From: Chloroflexota bacterium
GTDB taxonomy: Bacteria; Chloroflexota; UBA6077; FW602-bin22; JAMCYS01
Direction: 5' to 3'
Assembly: GCA_023473795.1 (NCBI GenBank)
Contig: JAMCYS010000161.1
Coordinates: forward strand, 1-35,601
DNA: 35,601 nucleotides
The notes beneath the pieces are model-generated. The model was not told the origin of the DNA. It saw only the letters and a list, made by a program, of their open reading frames with translations, and did no database searches. Numbering within the stretch: position 1 is the first letter of the stretch; every line of letters starts with the position of its first letter. The translations under genes and the position numbers were made by a program. This document shows, piece by piece, positions 23,190-31,697 of the stretch.

Positions 23190-23585
23190 ATGACCGAGAG
23201 CATCGAAGTGTCCACTGTGTTGCCCGTGCGCGCCAAGCACCTCTACGAGGCCTGGCTCAACGCCGACGAGCACGCGGCCTTCACCGGCGACCCTGCCACT
23301 TGCGAGCCTGTGGTTGGCGGCCGCTTCACGGCCGGGGGCGACTACATCTCGGGCAGCAACGTCGCCCTGGAGCCGTATCGTCGCATCGTCCAGCGCTGGC
23401 GAACGACTGAATTTCCCGCGGGCAGCGCCGATTCCGTCCTCGAAGTGCTGCTGGAGGAGCTGCAGGACGGCACTCGCCTCATCCTGCGCCACAGCAACAT
23501 CCCGGCGGGACAAGGGGAGATGTACCGCCAGGGCTGGCAACAGTACTACCTGGAGCCGCTGCGCGCCTATTTCGCCTCCGCCTAG
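23190..23585 (+). CDS. SRPBCC (AHSA1-like) family protein
   Basis: A 131-residue START-like domain: MTESIEVSTVLPVRAKHLYEAWLN-type start, then the GDYISGSNVALEPYRRIVQRWR beta region and the final helix with EMYRQGWQQYYLEPLRAYF. Such proteins bind hydrophobic ligands or act as co-chaperones; nothing more specific can be read. ATG 23190 has GGAGG seven bases upstream and is preferred over ATG 23172. A TATAAT box at 23159-23164 gives a very short leader. No -35 match is clear. Confidence 0.88.
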   Translation: MTESIEVSTVLPVRAKHLYEAWLNADEHAAFTGDPATCEPVVGGRFTAGGDYISGSNVALEPYRRIVQRWRTTEFPAGSADSVLEVLLEELQDGTRLILRHSNIPAGQGEMYRQGWQQYYLEPLRAYFASA

Positions 23586-23702
23586 CCTCTCGCTCCGCTC
23601 CGGCCCGCCGCCGCCGGTCAAAGGTAGTATTATGGACGCGCGAGCACTCTCCTTCCTGGCCTGCCCTCGGCCGGCCAGAGGGACCCTCTGAGGAGGCCTG
23701 CC

Positions 23703-26108
23703 GTGAGCGTGCGTACCGAGCAACTGCGCGATACCCTGCTGGCCATCGAGCCGGAGCTGTGTCCCGAGCGGGCCTCCCTGCTCACGGCCGCCTGGCGCGA
23801 GACTGACGGCGTGCCCACCGTGATCCGCCGCGCCCTCGCCTTTGCCCGCGTGCTCGGCGGCATGTCGATCTACATCCGCCCGGGCGAGCTGCTGGTGGGC
23901 AACCAGGCGCGCCAACCCCGCGCCGCGCCCATCTTCCCCGAGTACGCCGTGCGTTGGGTCGAGGCGGAGCTGGACACCTTCGCCTCCCGCCCCTTCGATC
24001 GCTTCCAGGTGGCCGCCGACGCGCGTGCCACGCTGTCGGAGGTCTGCCGCTACTGGCAGGGCCGCACCTTCCAGGACCGCGTCGTTGCCGCCACTCGTCT
24101 TGCCTTGCCGGAGGAGGTTCGCCCCGCCTTCGACCTGCGCCTCTTCTCCTTCAACGAAGCCCTGACCAACCTCTCGCATACCTCCACCGGCGACGGCCAC
24201 GTGGTTGCCGGCTACGAGACGGCCATCACGACGGGCTTTCAGGCCCTGATCGACGATGCCCGCGCTCACCTGCGCGCCCTCGACCCGGCTCGGCCCGAGA
24301 GCGTGGACAAGAGTCTCTTCTACCAGGCGGTGATCGTCGTCCTGGAGGCGGCCATCGCTTTTGCCGGGCGCTACGCCGACCTGGCCGAGGCGCAGGCGGC
24401 TGCCGAGGCCGACCCGGTTCGCCGGGCCGAGCTGGAACAGATCGCCGCCACCTGCCGCTGGGTGCCGTCCCGTCCCGCCCGCACCTTCCAGGAAGCCCTG
24501 CAGGCCTACTGGTTTGCCCACCTCCTGATCCAGATCGAGGCCAACGGCCACTCCATTAGCCCCGGCCGCTTTGACCAGTACGTCTATCCCTACTATGCCG
24601 CCGACCTCGCCGCCGGGCGTCTCGCGCGCGAGCAGGCCCTGGAACTGGTCGAGTGCTTCTGGCTCAAATGCATGGAACTCAACAAGGTGCGGGAGTGGGC
24701 TTACACCCACTACATGAGCGGCTACCCCACCTTCCAGACGGTCACCCTGGGGGGGCAGACCCCGGAGGGCCGCGATGCCAGCAACGAGGTCACGTACCTC
24801 TGCCTGGAGGCTACCGGCAACCTCAAGTTGCCCCAGCCCACGGCCGTGCTGCGCGTCCACGACGGCTCGCCCGACGAGCTGCTGCTGGCGGCGGCTCGCT
24901 GCCTGCTGCGCCACGGCGGCGGCATGCCGGGCTTCTTCAACGACGAGGTGGGAGTGCCGCTGCTGCTCCGCCTGGGCATTCCCCTGGCCGAGGCGCGCGA
25001 CTGGTCGGTGATGGGCTGCTCGGAGCCCCAGGTGGCCGGCAAATTCAACACCGGCACCGGTGGCACCTGCCAGGTGAACCTGCTCAAGGTGCTGGAGATC
25101 GCCCTCCACGGCGGCGCCAATCCCAACACCGGCCTGCGCCCCTTGCCCGAGACCAAGGACCTGCGCACTTTCGCCGATTTCTCCGAGCTCTTCTCGGCCT
25201 TCCGCCGCCAGCTGGCCTATTACCTGTCCTTGATCCCCCTGCTTGACAACGTCACCTCGCAGGCCTACGCCGACCTCACGCCCACGCCCTTCCTCTCAGC
25301 TCTGATCGACGGTCGCCTTGCCGCCGGCCGCGACGTCTCCCTCGGCGGCCCGCCCAACTACAACAACATCGTGCAGCACGCCTACGGCACGGCCAACGTG
25401 GCCAACTCTCTGGCGGCGCTCAAAAAGCTGGTTTACGAGGAGAAGCGCCTCTCCGGCGCTGATCTGGCCGAGGTGCTGGCCGCCGACTTCGCCGGCCCGC
25501 GCGGCGAGGAGGCGCGCCAGCTGCTCCTCAACCGCGCGCCCAAATTTGGCAATGACGACGAGGGGGTAGATCTTCTGGCGCGCGAGGTCGTCAACCTCTT
25601 GGTAGCTGAGCTGGAGCGCTACGTGCCGGCGCGCGGTGGTACCTGGGGGCCGAGCACCCAGTCGCTTACCGCCAACGTGCCCCAGGGGGCCAAAGTCGGT
25701 GCCACGCCGGACGGTCGCCGCGCGGGCGAGCCGCTGGCCGATAATAACTCTCCCACTCCCGGCAGCGACGCCAACGGCCCCACCGCCGTGCTCAAGTCCG
25801 TGGCCCGTTTGGACCATACGCTGATCAGCAACGGCACCATCCTCAACCTGAAGTTCCACCCCTCGGCGCTGCGGGGGGAGGAGCGCTTGCGCAAATTCAC
25901 CGCGCTGATTCGCACCTTCTTCGATCTGAAGGGGTTCCAGGTCCAGTTCAACGTCACTTCGGCCGAGGTGCTGCGCGCCGCCCAGGCGCACCCAGAGGAG
26001 TACCGCAACCTGGTGGTGAAGGTAGCGGGTTACAGCGCCCTCTTCTGCACCCTCGACCGCAAGTTGCAGGACCAAATCATCGCCCGCACCACCAACTACC
26101 TGGCCTAG
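23703..26108 (+). CDS. Glycyl radical enzyme (PFL/diol dehydratase superfamily)
   Basis: An 801-residue protein, the usual length for the family. The catalytic thiyl cysteine is C439 in VMGCSEPQV (C-x-E, with E441 as the likely general base), and the radical glycine is G776 in KVAGYSALF near the C-terminus. MPGFFNDEV and VRLDHT-like segments are conserved. The single C-x-E motif places it with dehydratases, lyases and decarboxylases rather than true pyruvate formate-lyase (CC); GCSEP instead of the common GCVEP is a variant. It needs a radical-SAM activase, and none is encoded here. It implies anaerobic or microaerobic life. GTG 23703 has GAGGAGG about seven bases upstream. Confidence 0.92.
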   Translation: MSVRTEQLRDTLLAIEPELCPERASLLTAAWRETDGVPTVIRRALAFARVLGGMSIYIRPGELLVGNQARQPRAAPIFPEYAVRWVEAELDTFASRPFDRFQVAADARATLSEVCRYWQGRTFQDRVVAATRLALPEEVRPAFDLRLFSFNEALTNLSHTSTGDGHVVAGYETAITTGFQALIDDARAHLRALDPARPESVDKSLFYQAVIVVLEAAIAFAGRYADLAEAQAAAEADPVRRAELEQIAATCRWVPSRPARTFQEALQAYWFAHLLIQIEANGHSISPGRFDQYVYPYYAADLAAGRLAREQALELVECFWLKCMELNKVREWAYTHYMSGYPTFQTVTLGGQTPEGRDASNEVTYLCLEATGNLKLPQPTAVLRVHDGSPDELLLAAARCLLRHGGGMPGFFNDEVGVPLLLRLGIPLAEARDWSVMGCSEPQVAGKFNTGTGGTCQVNLLKVLEIALHGGANPNTGLRPLPETKDLRTFADFSELFSAFRRQLAYYLSLIPLLDNVTSQAYADLTPTPFLSALIDGRLAAGRDVSLGGPPNYNNIVQHAYGTANVANSLAALKKLVYEEKRLSGADLAEVLAADFAGPRGEEARQLLLNRAPKFGNDDEGVDLLAREVVNLLVAELERYVPARGGTWGPSTQSLTANVPQGAKVGATPDGRRAGEPLADNNSPTPGSDANGPTAVLKSVARLDHTLISNGTILNLKFHPSALRGEERLRKFTALIRTFFDLKGFQVQFNVTSAEVLRAAQAHPEEYRNLVVKVAGYSALFCTLDRKLQDQIIARTTNYLA

Positions 26109-26138
26109 CGCCGCCGCATTTCCTGGACACAATAAAGC

Positions 26139-26160
26139 GGCGCCACCGGCCGGTGGCGCC
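26139..26160. terminator. Perfect palindrome between convergent genes
   Basis: GGCGCCACCGG and CCGGTGGCGCC are exact complements with no loop. It lies 31 bases after the glycyl-radical gene and 28 bases before the end of the opposing small gene. It could terminate both strands, though no U-tract is present. Confidence 0.45.
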
Positions 26161-26187
26161 ACCCATCCCCTTCGGCGAGTTCGCCGT

Positions 26188-26406
26188 CTATTTGTTCGCT
26201 AGTAGGAAGAACACGGTGGTCAGGCCCTCGTCCTTGCGCCGCTGGCCGATCTTTCCCGCGTCGGCCATTTGGCCGAGCAGTTCGTAGAACCGGTGGCTCA
26301 CACTGCAGGCGGAGTCAAACAGGCTGACCTCCAGCTGGCCGCCGTGCTTGCGGATTTCCTCTATGGCCAGCTGCTCAGCTTCCTGTTGATAGATCGACGC
26401 CTTCAT
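26188..26406 (-). CDS. Small hypothetical protein
   Basis: A 72-residue protein (starts MKASIYQQEAEQLAIEEIRKHGG) predicted mostly helical with a final beta-like KDEGLTTVFFLLANK. The length and pattern recall a small winged-helix domain (helix RFYELLGQMADAGKI, then a wing with RRKDEGLTTVFF), but no DNA-binding family is certain. A G-rich GGGGTGG lies just before ATG 26406, inside an 8-bp inverted repeat (CGGCCACC 26407-26414 with GGTGGCCG 26447-26454) that might mask it. It has no clear partner gene. Confidence 0.6.
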   Translation of the reverse strand: MKASIYQQEAEQLAIEEIRKHGGQLEVSLFDSACSVSHRFYELLGQMADAGKIGQRRKDEGLTTVFFLLANK

Positions 26407-26523
26407 CGGCCACCCCGGTTAGACAGTTTCACGCTCAGATAACGCCGGTGGCCGTATGTTGTTACATAAGTCCGCCGTTCACCCTGGCAGTCAGCGCCAA
26501 CCCGAGCCGCCTGCTCGCCCCGC

Positions 26524-27426
26524 CTAGGCTGGTATGCGGCTCGGCGGGCGGGGCCCTGCCTTGCCCGGCGCGGGCGGGAACAACGGTACGGTCCGCGCCG
26601 CCAGTTCGTGCAGGCGCTCCGCCTCCTCAGCCGAGAGCGGCCGCGGGTCCTCCGCCACCCGCAGCGCCCGCTCGAAGAACTCCCAGTAACCAGGTGTAAT
26701 CGCCGCCGTCACCGGCAAGGACAGAGTGAAGCGCAGCGCCAGCTCGGCCGTTCCCGGCTCGGCAATCGGTTCGTACCAGGCCTTGCGCCAGGGCCGCTGC
26801 TCCAGCGTCGTACCCTCCGGCAGTCCGGTCAGCGCCATCGCCTTCAGGGCCAGCAGCCCTGCCCCGGCCTGCTGTGCCGCCTCCACCACCTGCGGGCCGA
26901 ACCCGGCCTGGTAGGCGGCGAAGTTGAGTGGGAAAAGGACCGAGTCGAACGGGAAGGCGCCGAGCAATCGCAACGCCGCCGCGGGCGAGTGGGCGCTGAA
27001 GCCTAGGAAGCGGGCCTTGCCCTCCTCGCGGGCGCGCCGCGACACCTCCAGAGCACCACCCGGGCCTAGCACCCGCTCCACGTCCGCCATCTCGCTGAGC
27101 CCGTGCAGCTGGTAGAGGTCGAAGTGGTCCGTCCGCAGCCGCCTGAGCGAGCGCTCCAGGTCCGCCCGCGCCCCGGCGGCGTCGCGCTCGCGGGTCTTGC
27201 AGGCCAGAAAGGCGCCCGCCCGATGCGGCTGCAGGGCCGGACCCAACTTCTCCTCCGCCTCGCCGTCGCCATAGGCCGGCGCCACGTCGAAGTAATTGAC
27301 GCCCCGCGCCACCGCCGCCGCCACCAGTCTATCCGTCTCCGCCTGCTCCTCCCCCACGACCAGTATGCCGCCGAAGCCGACCAGCGAAAGCCGCTGGCCC
27401 GTCCGGCCCAGTTCACGGTATTGCAT
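26524..27426 (-). CDS. Aldo/keto reductase
   Basis: A 300-residue TIM-barrel oxidoreductase with the complete catalytic tetrad: D47 and Y52 (FDVAPAYG), K77 (ACKTRE) and H108 (YQLHGL). The start YRELGRTGQRLSLVGFGG is classical. It reduces an aldehyde or ketone with NADPH; the substrate is unknown. The C-terminal [4Fe-4S] extension found in some relatives is absent; the end is a Pro-rich tail. GGGAGG six bases before ATG 27426 supports the start. It is monocistronic. Confidence 0.93.
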   Translation of the reverse strand: MQYRELGRTGQRLSLVGFGGILVVGEEQAETDRLVAAAVARGVNYFDVAPAYGDGEAEEKLGPALQPHRAGAFLACKTRERDAAGARADLERSLRRLRTDHFDLYQLHGLSEMADVERVLGPGGALEVSRRAREEGKARFLGFSAHSPAAALRLLGAFPFDSVLFPLNFAAYQAGFGPQVVEAAQQAGAGLLALKAMALTGLPEGTTLEQRPWRKAWYEPIAEPGTAELALRFTLSLPVTAAITPGYWEFFERALRVAEDPRPLSAEEAERLHELAARTVPLFPPAPGKAGPRPPSRIPA

Positions 27427-27572
27427 GCGCTACCTCCCGGTGGTTTTGCTTGGCGGGCACTCCTTGTACCCTCTCCTCAATGTTAGCCCTCGTTGCCCCT
27501 CCAAACAACCCGAGGACAGGCCATCCGTATGCCTCTGATGCGGGGCCTGTACCGCCCGTCGGGCTACCGGAC

Positions 27573-27812
27573 CTAATGAGGCGAGAAGGGTGGCGGCGCC
27601 TGGGGGAGGCCACCGCCCGTGTTATCCTTCGGCGCTACCTCTAACTCGTTGACGAGCAGCACGACCCCCTGTACGTCTCGCGCCTCCCGCTCGGCCGCTT
27701 CCTTGACCTCCTCGGATCGCACTATCCCTCGCAACGTGACCTGGTTGCGGTCGACGATCACCTCGATTGTCTCGTCCTTGGTTTCGGGATCGTTCAACAG
27801 ACGGTCCTGCAC
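27573..27812 (-). CDS. BON-domain protein
   Basis: A 79-residue protein with one BON domain: VQDRLLNDPETKDETIEVIVDRNQ-type start, VTLRGIVRSEEVKEAAEREARDV and VVLLVNELEV, ending in a Pro/Gly tail. BON domains bind phospholipid or act in envelope stress; no signal peptide is visible here. The GTG start at 27812 has only a closely spaced AGAGGGA. An extended -10 (TGGTACAAT, 27871-27863) lies upstream. It is divergent from the pirin gene. Confidence 0.75.
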   Translation of the reverse strand: MQDRLLNDPETKDETIEVIVDRNQVTLRGIVRSEEVKEAAEREARDVQGVVLLVNELEVAPKDNTGGGLPQAPPPFSPH

Positions 27813-27899
27813 TTCCCTCTGCAGGCCGCCCCCTGGCGTCGTCTCCTCATAGTTGTGCCCTGATTGTACCAGCAGGCGCTGCCGCGGCGCAGCGGACCT

Positions 27900-27941
27900 T
27901 TGACAACCAGCCCTAGTCCGCGTACAGTTTAGTAGTAAACT
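27900..27941 (+). promoter_or_regulatory. Pirin-gene promoter with overlapping dyad
   Basis: TTGACA (27900-27905), a 17-base spacer and TACAGT (27923-27928). A dyad AGTTTA-GTAG-TAAACT (27926-27941) overlaps the -10 end and start site, as expected for a repressor site; the regulator is unknown. Confidence 0.6.
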
Positions 27942-27971
27942 TAGCTAATTGACTCCGGAGAAGACCCTGCT

Positions 27972-28912
27972 ATGGCAACAGCCGATTCCCATTATCGCTC
28001 GCTCGACGCCAAGCCGCCGCGCCTGCGCTCTCTGGCCAGCGTTTCCGAGCCCCTGCCGCCCCTGGGCGACGGGGGGGTTACCCATCGCATCGTCGTGGGC
28101 CGGGCCCCCGGCACCCTTCTCGACTCGCTCGACCCCATCGTCGGTCTGGCCGACGACGTCATACCCAGCCACGCCGGCTTCGGCATGCATCCCCACGGCG
28201 GCATAGAGATCGTGACCTACCTCTGGCAGGGCGGCTTGCGCCACGAGGACTCGCAGGGCAATAGCGCCGTCCTGGAGGCCGGCGGTGCCGAGCGCGTCTT
28301 CACCGGCCGGGGCATCGCCCACGCGGCATAGAGATCGTGACCTACCTCTGGCAGGGCGGCTTGCGCCACGAGGACTCGCAGGGCAATAGCGCCGTCCTGG
28401 AGGCCGGCGGTGCCGAGCGCGTCTTCACCGGCCGGGGCATCGCCCACGCCGAGCTGCCTACCGGGCCGGCTGATACCCTCGGCCTACAGCTCTGGTTGGC
28501 GCTCTCGCCCGCCGAGCAGGGTGAGACGCCTGAGTTCCAGGAGGTGCGCCCCGTTGACCTGCCGGCAGTCGAGGTCGGCGCCGCCCGTCTGCGGGTGGTC
28601 GCCGGGGTAGTGGATGGCCGGGCGTCGCCCCTGCGTACCCGCAGACCCCTACTGTACCTGGATGTCACCCTGGCGCCGGGCGGCGAGTTCCTCCACCCAG
28701 TCCCCACCGAGTATGCCAGGCTGCTCTACGTGCTGAGCGGCAAGGGGAATTTCGGCGAGCCCCCGCGATCCGCCGGGCCCCGCCAGCGCCTGGTCTTGGG
28801 CCCCGGCGATACCTTCCCCGCGCAGGCGGGAAGCGCGGGCCTGCGGTTCGTCCTCGCCGCCGGCCAGCCTCACCGCGAGGAGCCGATCTGGAACGGCAGC
28901 TTCGTCGACTAG
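27972..28912 (+). pseudogene. Pirin-family gene disrupted by a 125-bp tandem duplication
   Basis: The first frame (27972-28331, 119 residues) has the pirin metal motif GMHPHGGIE and continues to GRGIAHA, then meets TAG at the repeat junction. The second frame (28337-28912) repeats from TYLWQGGLRHEDSQGN through GRGIAHA and goes on through ELPTGPADTLGLQLWLAL to the end of the domain. Removing one repeat unit restores a single frame of 271 residues, the normal pirin length. Intact pirins are cupins, some with quercetinase activity, some transcription cofactors. As read, the gene is off. Either it is a true frameshift, a reversible switch, or an assembly error. Confidence 0.9.
28198..28447 (+). 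repeat. Exact 125-bp tandem duplication
   Basis: Unit 28198-28322 is repeated without mismatch at 28323-28447, and the match extends two bases more (28448-28449). As 125 is not a multiple of three, the copy shifts the pirin frame by two. A GC pair at the joint is shared by both borders. Confidence 0.97.
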
Positions 28913-28991
28913 GTTGCTTGTCACGTGCTGCTACCCTCCTTCAGAGGGTGTCCGCCACGGTTTGACGACTGGAATTGCCGACGAGATGGCC

Positions 28992-29061
28992 GGAAAGGGC
29001 TGAAGCCCTCACTACGAACACGGCAGCTTCGTCGTTCGTAGTGCGGACTTCAATCCGCTCC
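28992..29061. repeat. Palindromic intergenic repeat, copy 2
   Basis: The left arm 28992-29019 differs from the arm at 735-762 at one base (GGGCTGAAGCCC). The right arm 29034-29061 has several changes (GTTCGTAGTGCGGACTTCAA). The loop is again 14 bases. It lies between the pirin gene and the next gene; the rest of that 250-base gap shows nothing else. Confidence 0.8.
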
Positions 29062-29164
29062 CACAGTCATGCCCGCACGACACAGGCCGCTTGCTGCCCC
29101 TGCCGCCCTCGGCTACAATGCGCCCAGCCGCCCCCGGCACTACGCGGCGACACAGGAGTAGCTA

Positions 29165-29857
29165 ATGCAAGCGGTTGTACTTAATGAAATACCGGCTCGG
29201 CTCGACCTGGACGAGCTGCGGCGGCGCCTGCACGTCGCCGAGGGCACGCCCCCGGCCCGCGAGCTCGCCGGCCTCGTGCGCGAGGCGGAGTCCGTGGCCC
29301 AGCCCAAGGCGCTCACCGGCCTGGCCGGCGTCGACCAGCGCGGCGAGGAGCACGTGGTCGTCGACGGCGTGCGTTTCGTCAGCCGCGTCTTAGCCGTTAA
29401 CCTCTCCCACGCCAACCGGGTCTTTCCGTACCTGGCCACCTGTGGCGTCGAGCTCGACGCCTGGGCCGCCGGCTTCGACGACGTGCTTTACCGCTTCTGG
29501 TCGGAGGCCATTCGCGAGGCGGCCCTGCGCCTGGCCATGGCGGCCGTGGGCGACTACCTGGAGCGCACCTACGCCCCCGGCAACCTCGCCCGCATGAGCC
29601 CCGGCTCGCTGGCCGACTGGCCCATCGAGCAGCAGCTGCCGCTCTTTTCTCTACTGGGCGAAGCCGAGGCTCGGGTTGGTGTGCACCTCACCCCCGGCCT
29701 GCTGATGGTACCGAGCAAGTCGGTCTCGGGCATCCGCTATCCCACCGCCGATAGCTTCGAGAGCTGCATGCTCTGCCCGCGCGAGGGTTGCCCCAACCGC
29801 CGCGCCCCCCACTTACGCGAGCTTTACGACCGGCGCTACCGCAAAGTCGAGGCCTAA
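29165..29857 (+). CDS. Corrinoid (MetH-type) activation-domain-like protein
   Basis: A 230-residue protein related to the vitamin B12-dependent methionine synthase activation domain. MSPGSLADWPIEQQLPLFSLLG, then LTPGLLMVPSKSVSGIRYPT, and a Cys-rich end SCMLCPREGCPNRRAPH (three cysteines in nine residues). In MetH this domain binds SAM for reductive remethylation of cobalamin; free-standing forms occur beside corrinoid methyltransferases. The Cys cluster is an extra feature that may bind metal or an Fe-S centre. GGAG six bases before ATG 29165 supports the start. No corrinoid-binding protein is adjacent. Confidence 0.82.
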   Translation: MQAVVLNEIPARLDLDELRRRLHVAEGTPPARELAGLVREAESVAQPKALTGLAGVDQRGEEHVVVDGVRFVSRVLAVNLSHANRVFPYLATCGVELDAWAAGFDDVLYRFWSEAIREAALRLAMAAVGDYLERTYAPGNLARMSPGSLADWPIEQQLPLFSLLGEAEARVGVHLTPGLLMVPSKSVSGIRYPTADSFESCMLCPREGCPNRRAPHLRELYDRRYRKVEA

Positions 29858-29889
29858 CCCCTCTAACTGGGGGTTGCTGCGGAAACGCG

Positions 29890-29926
29890 AACGCCGGAGC
29901 GAAGATGCTAGCTTCCCTCCGGCGTT
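29890..29926. terminator. Hairpin between convergent genes
   Basis: AACGCCGGAG (29890-29899) and CTCCGGCGTT (29917-29926) form a perfect 10-bp stem, extended inward by GAAG/CTTC after one mismatch. It lies between the stops of the activation-domain gene (+) and SBP2 (-), a good place for a two-way terminator, but without a U-tract. Confidence 0.55.
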
Positions 29927-29960
29927 GCTCGTAGCCTAGACGGACCTATCGCCAGGCAGC

Positions 29961-31652
29961 CTACTTCCGCAGCCAGATGTCGCTCACTACGGGCGAGTAG
30001 TCGAGGTCGTACGCGAACCCCTTGACGAACGGCGCGTAGGCAAAGCCGCGTGCCTGGGGCGCCGAGGGGATGTTGAAGCACTCGTCCAGTGCTAATTCCT
30101 GGATCTTGCGGGCCGTCTGCTTGCGCTTCTCCTGGTCGAGCGTCGTTTGCAGGTCGGCGCGCAGCTGGTCGTAGGTCGCCGACTCGAACCTGCTGGCTAC
30201 GCCGCCCTGCTTCTCTGTGTACCAGAGCGCCGCGGCCGTCACTAGCGAGCCCGGATCGCGGTTGCAGCGCCCGTAACCGTGGCAGACGATCTGGGTATCG
30301 CCCAGGCTGGTGATGCGGTTCTGGAAGATAGCCGTTTCCTGATCCGCCACCTTCGCATTTATGTCGATCTTCTTGAGGTCGGCCTGGAGGATCTGCGCCA
30401 TCGCGTTCGCCGGTGGCTGCAGCTTGGAGCAAGTGAGGATCTCGACGTCGAAGCCCTTCTCGAACCCCGCCTCTTTGAGCAGAGCCTTGGCCTTCTCCAG
30501 GTCGAAGCCGATCTTGCCCTCCAAGTCCTTGAAGTAGGCCCAGGAGTGGCTTGGCCACATGAGACAAGTGGGCTCTGCCAGGCCCAGCAGCACCGACTTG
30601 GCGTAGCGCGCTCTGTCCATCGACCAGGCTATGGCCTGGCGAACCCGCTTGTCCTTGAAGGGCCCGTACTTCGTATTTATGATCACGGCATACATTTGCG
30701 CGCCCTTCACGCCCATATCCACCCCGAATTTGCCCCCATCCTTGAACCGCTGCAGGTCCACTTGCGCCGGCTGCCAGATGGCGTCCACGGCGCCTGACTC
30801 CAGGTTGATAGCCATGGACGAGACGTCCGGAATCTGACGGGCGATGTACCGCTCCAGATACGGCTTGCCCTTGTCCCAGTAGTCGGGAAAGGCGACCATC
30901 TCCACTCGGTCGTTAGGTACGTACTTGTCGAACTTGAAGGGGCCCGTCCCGACGCCCATCTTCGCGCGGTCGTTGATCGCCTCTTTGTCGAGCATGTAGA
31001 GCGTGTCCAGAAGATCGAAGGCCCCCGGATTCACCGTATCGAACTTGAGGACTGCCGTGTACTTGTCTGGTGTCTCCACTTGTTTGATCGTCTTGAAGAG
31101 CGTCCGCATCGTCGACTGGTCGTTGCTGGAACCCCATTCGACCGAGAACTTGACGTCGTCGCTGGTGAACTCGCGGCCCGAGTGGTACTTCACGCCCTGG
31201 CGCAGCTTGAGCGTCAGCGCCTTGCCATCGGCCGAGAAGTCCCACTTCTCCGCTAGCTCTGGCTGCGGCTGCAGGTTGTCGCCGTAGCGGGTGAGGGTGT
31301 TGAACATGGCCCGCATGAAGCCGAAGTGCCCGGCCACCAAGCTCAACGGGTTGAACTCGATGATCGCGGGCGTGCGGGCCATGGTGAACGTGCCGCCCTT
31401 CTTGGGGCCAGCGGGCTGGGTGGCGGCAGCGGGAGCCTGCGTTGGCGCTGCCGTGGCCACCGGCGCTGGCGTGGCGACGGGCTGGGCCGCGGGCTTGGCC
31501 GGGGTAGGCCGCCCGGCGGCCGCTGGTGCCTGGGTGGATACGGGCTGGGTAGCGCCCGTGCAGGCACCGAGCATTCCCAGGCCCAATGTGGCCGCGCTCA
31601 GCTTGAGGAAATCTCGTCTTCTCACTCTACGGCGACTGATCGTTTGCCCCAT
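29961..31652 (-). CDS. Family 5 ABC solute-binding lipoprotein, SBP2
   Basis: A 563-residue protein. The Tat motif RRRDFLK, hydrophobic stretch and lipobox LGAC are followed by a long Ala/Pro/Thr linker, and then the SBP_bac_5 domain with LAEKWDFSADGK, GREFTSDDVKFSVEWG, GVGTGPFKFDKY and VRQAIAWSMDRARY. Long stretches are identical to SBP1 (for example LFKTIKQVETPDK and KFDTVNPG), so the two are recent paralogues. ATG 31652 has GGAG about five bases upstream. It follows the LacI gene by 45 bases and is likely repressed by it. No permease is nearby. Confidence 0.94.
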   Translation of the reverse strand: MGQTISRRRVRRRDFLKLSAATLGLGMLGACTGATQPVSTQAPAAAGRPTPAKPAAQPVATPAPVATAAPTQAPAAATQPAGPKKGGTFTMARTPAIIEFNPLSLVAGHFGFMRAMFNTLTRYGDNLQPQPELAEKWDFSADGKALTLKLRQGVKYHSGREFTSDDVKFSVEWGSSNDQSTMRTLFKTIKQVETPDKYTAVLKFDTVNPGAFDLLDTLYMLDKEAINDRAKMGVGTGPFKFDKYVPNDRVEMVAFPDYWDKGKPYLERYIARQIPDVSSMAINLESGAVDAIWQPAQVDLQRFKDGGKFGVDMGVKGAQMYAVIINTKYGPFKDKRVRQAIAWSMDRARYAKSVLLGLAEPTCLMWPSHSWAYFKDLEGKIGFDLEKAKALLKEAGFEKGFDVEILTCSKLQPPANAMAQILQADLKKIDINAKVADQETAIFQNRITSLGDTQIVCHGYGRCNRDPGSLVTAAALWYTEKQGGVASRFESATYDQLRADLQTTLDQEKRKQTARKIQELALDECFNIPSAPQARGFAYAPFVKGFAYDLDYSPVVSDIWLRK

Positions 31653-31697
31653 TGTCTCCGACCTCCTCGTAGTGTCTTTCTGCTACCCTTCGCTTGC

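Noticed and set aside
22965-25109. 714-codon minus-strand open frame
   Set aside because: It lies opposite the glycyl radical enzyme, SRPBCC gene and epimerase end. Its composition (Gly/Ala/Val/Gln/His-rich) is that of an antisense shadow in GC-rich DNA.
28326-28331. TAG in the pirin gene as a possible recoded (pyrrolysine) codon
   Set aside because: The TAG arises exactly at the joint of a tandem duplication that also shifts the frame, so recoding would not restore the protein.
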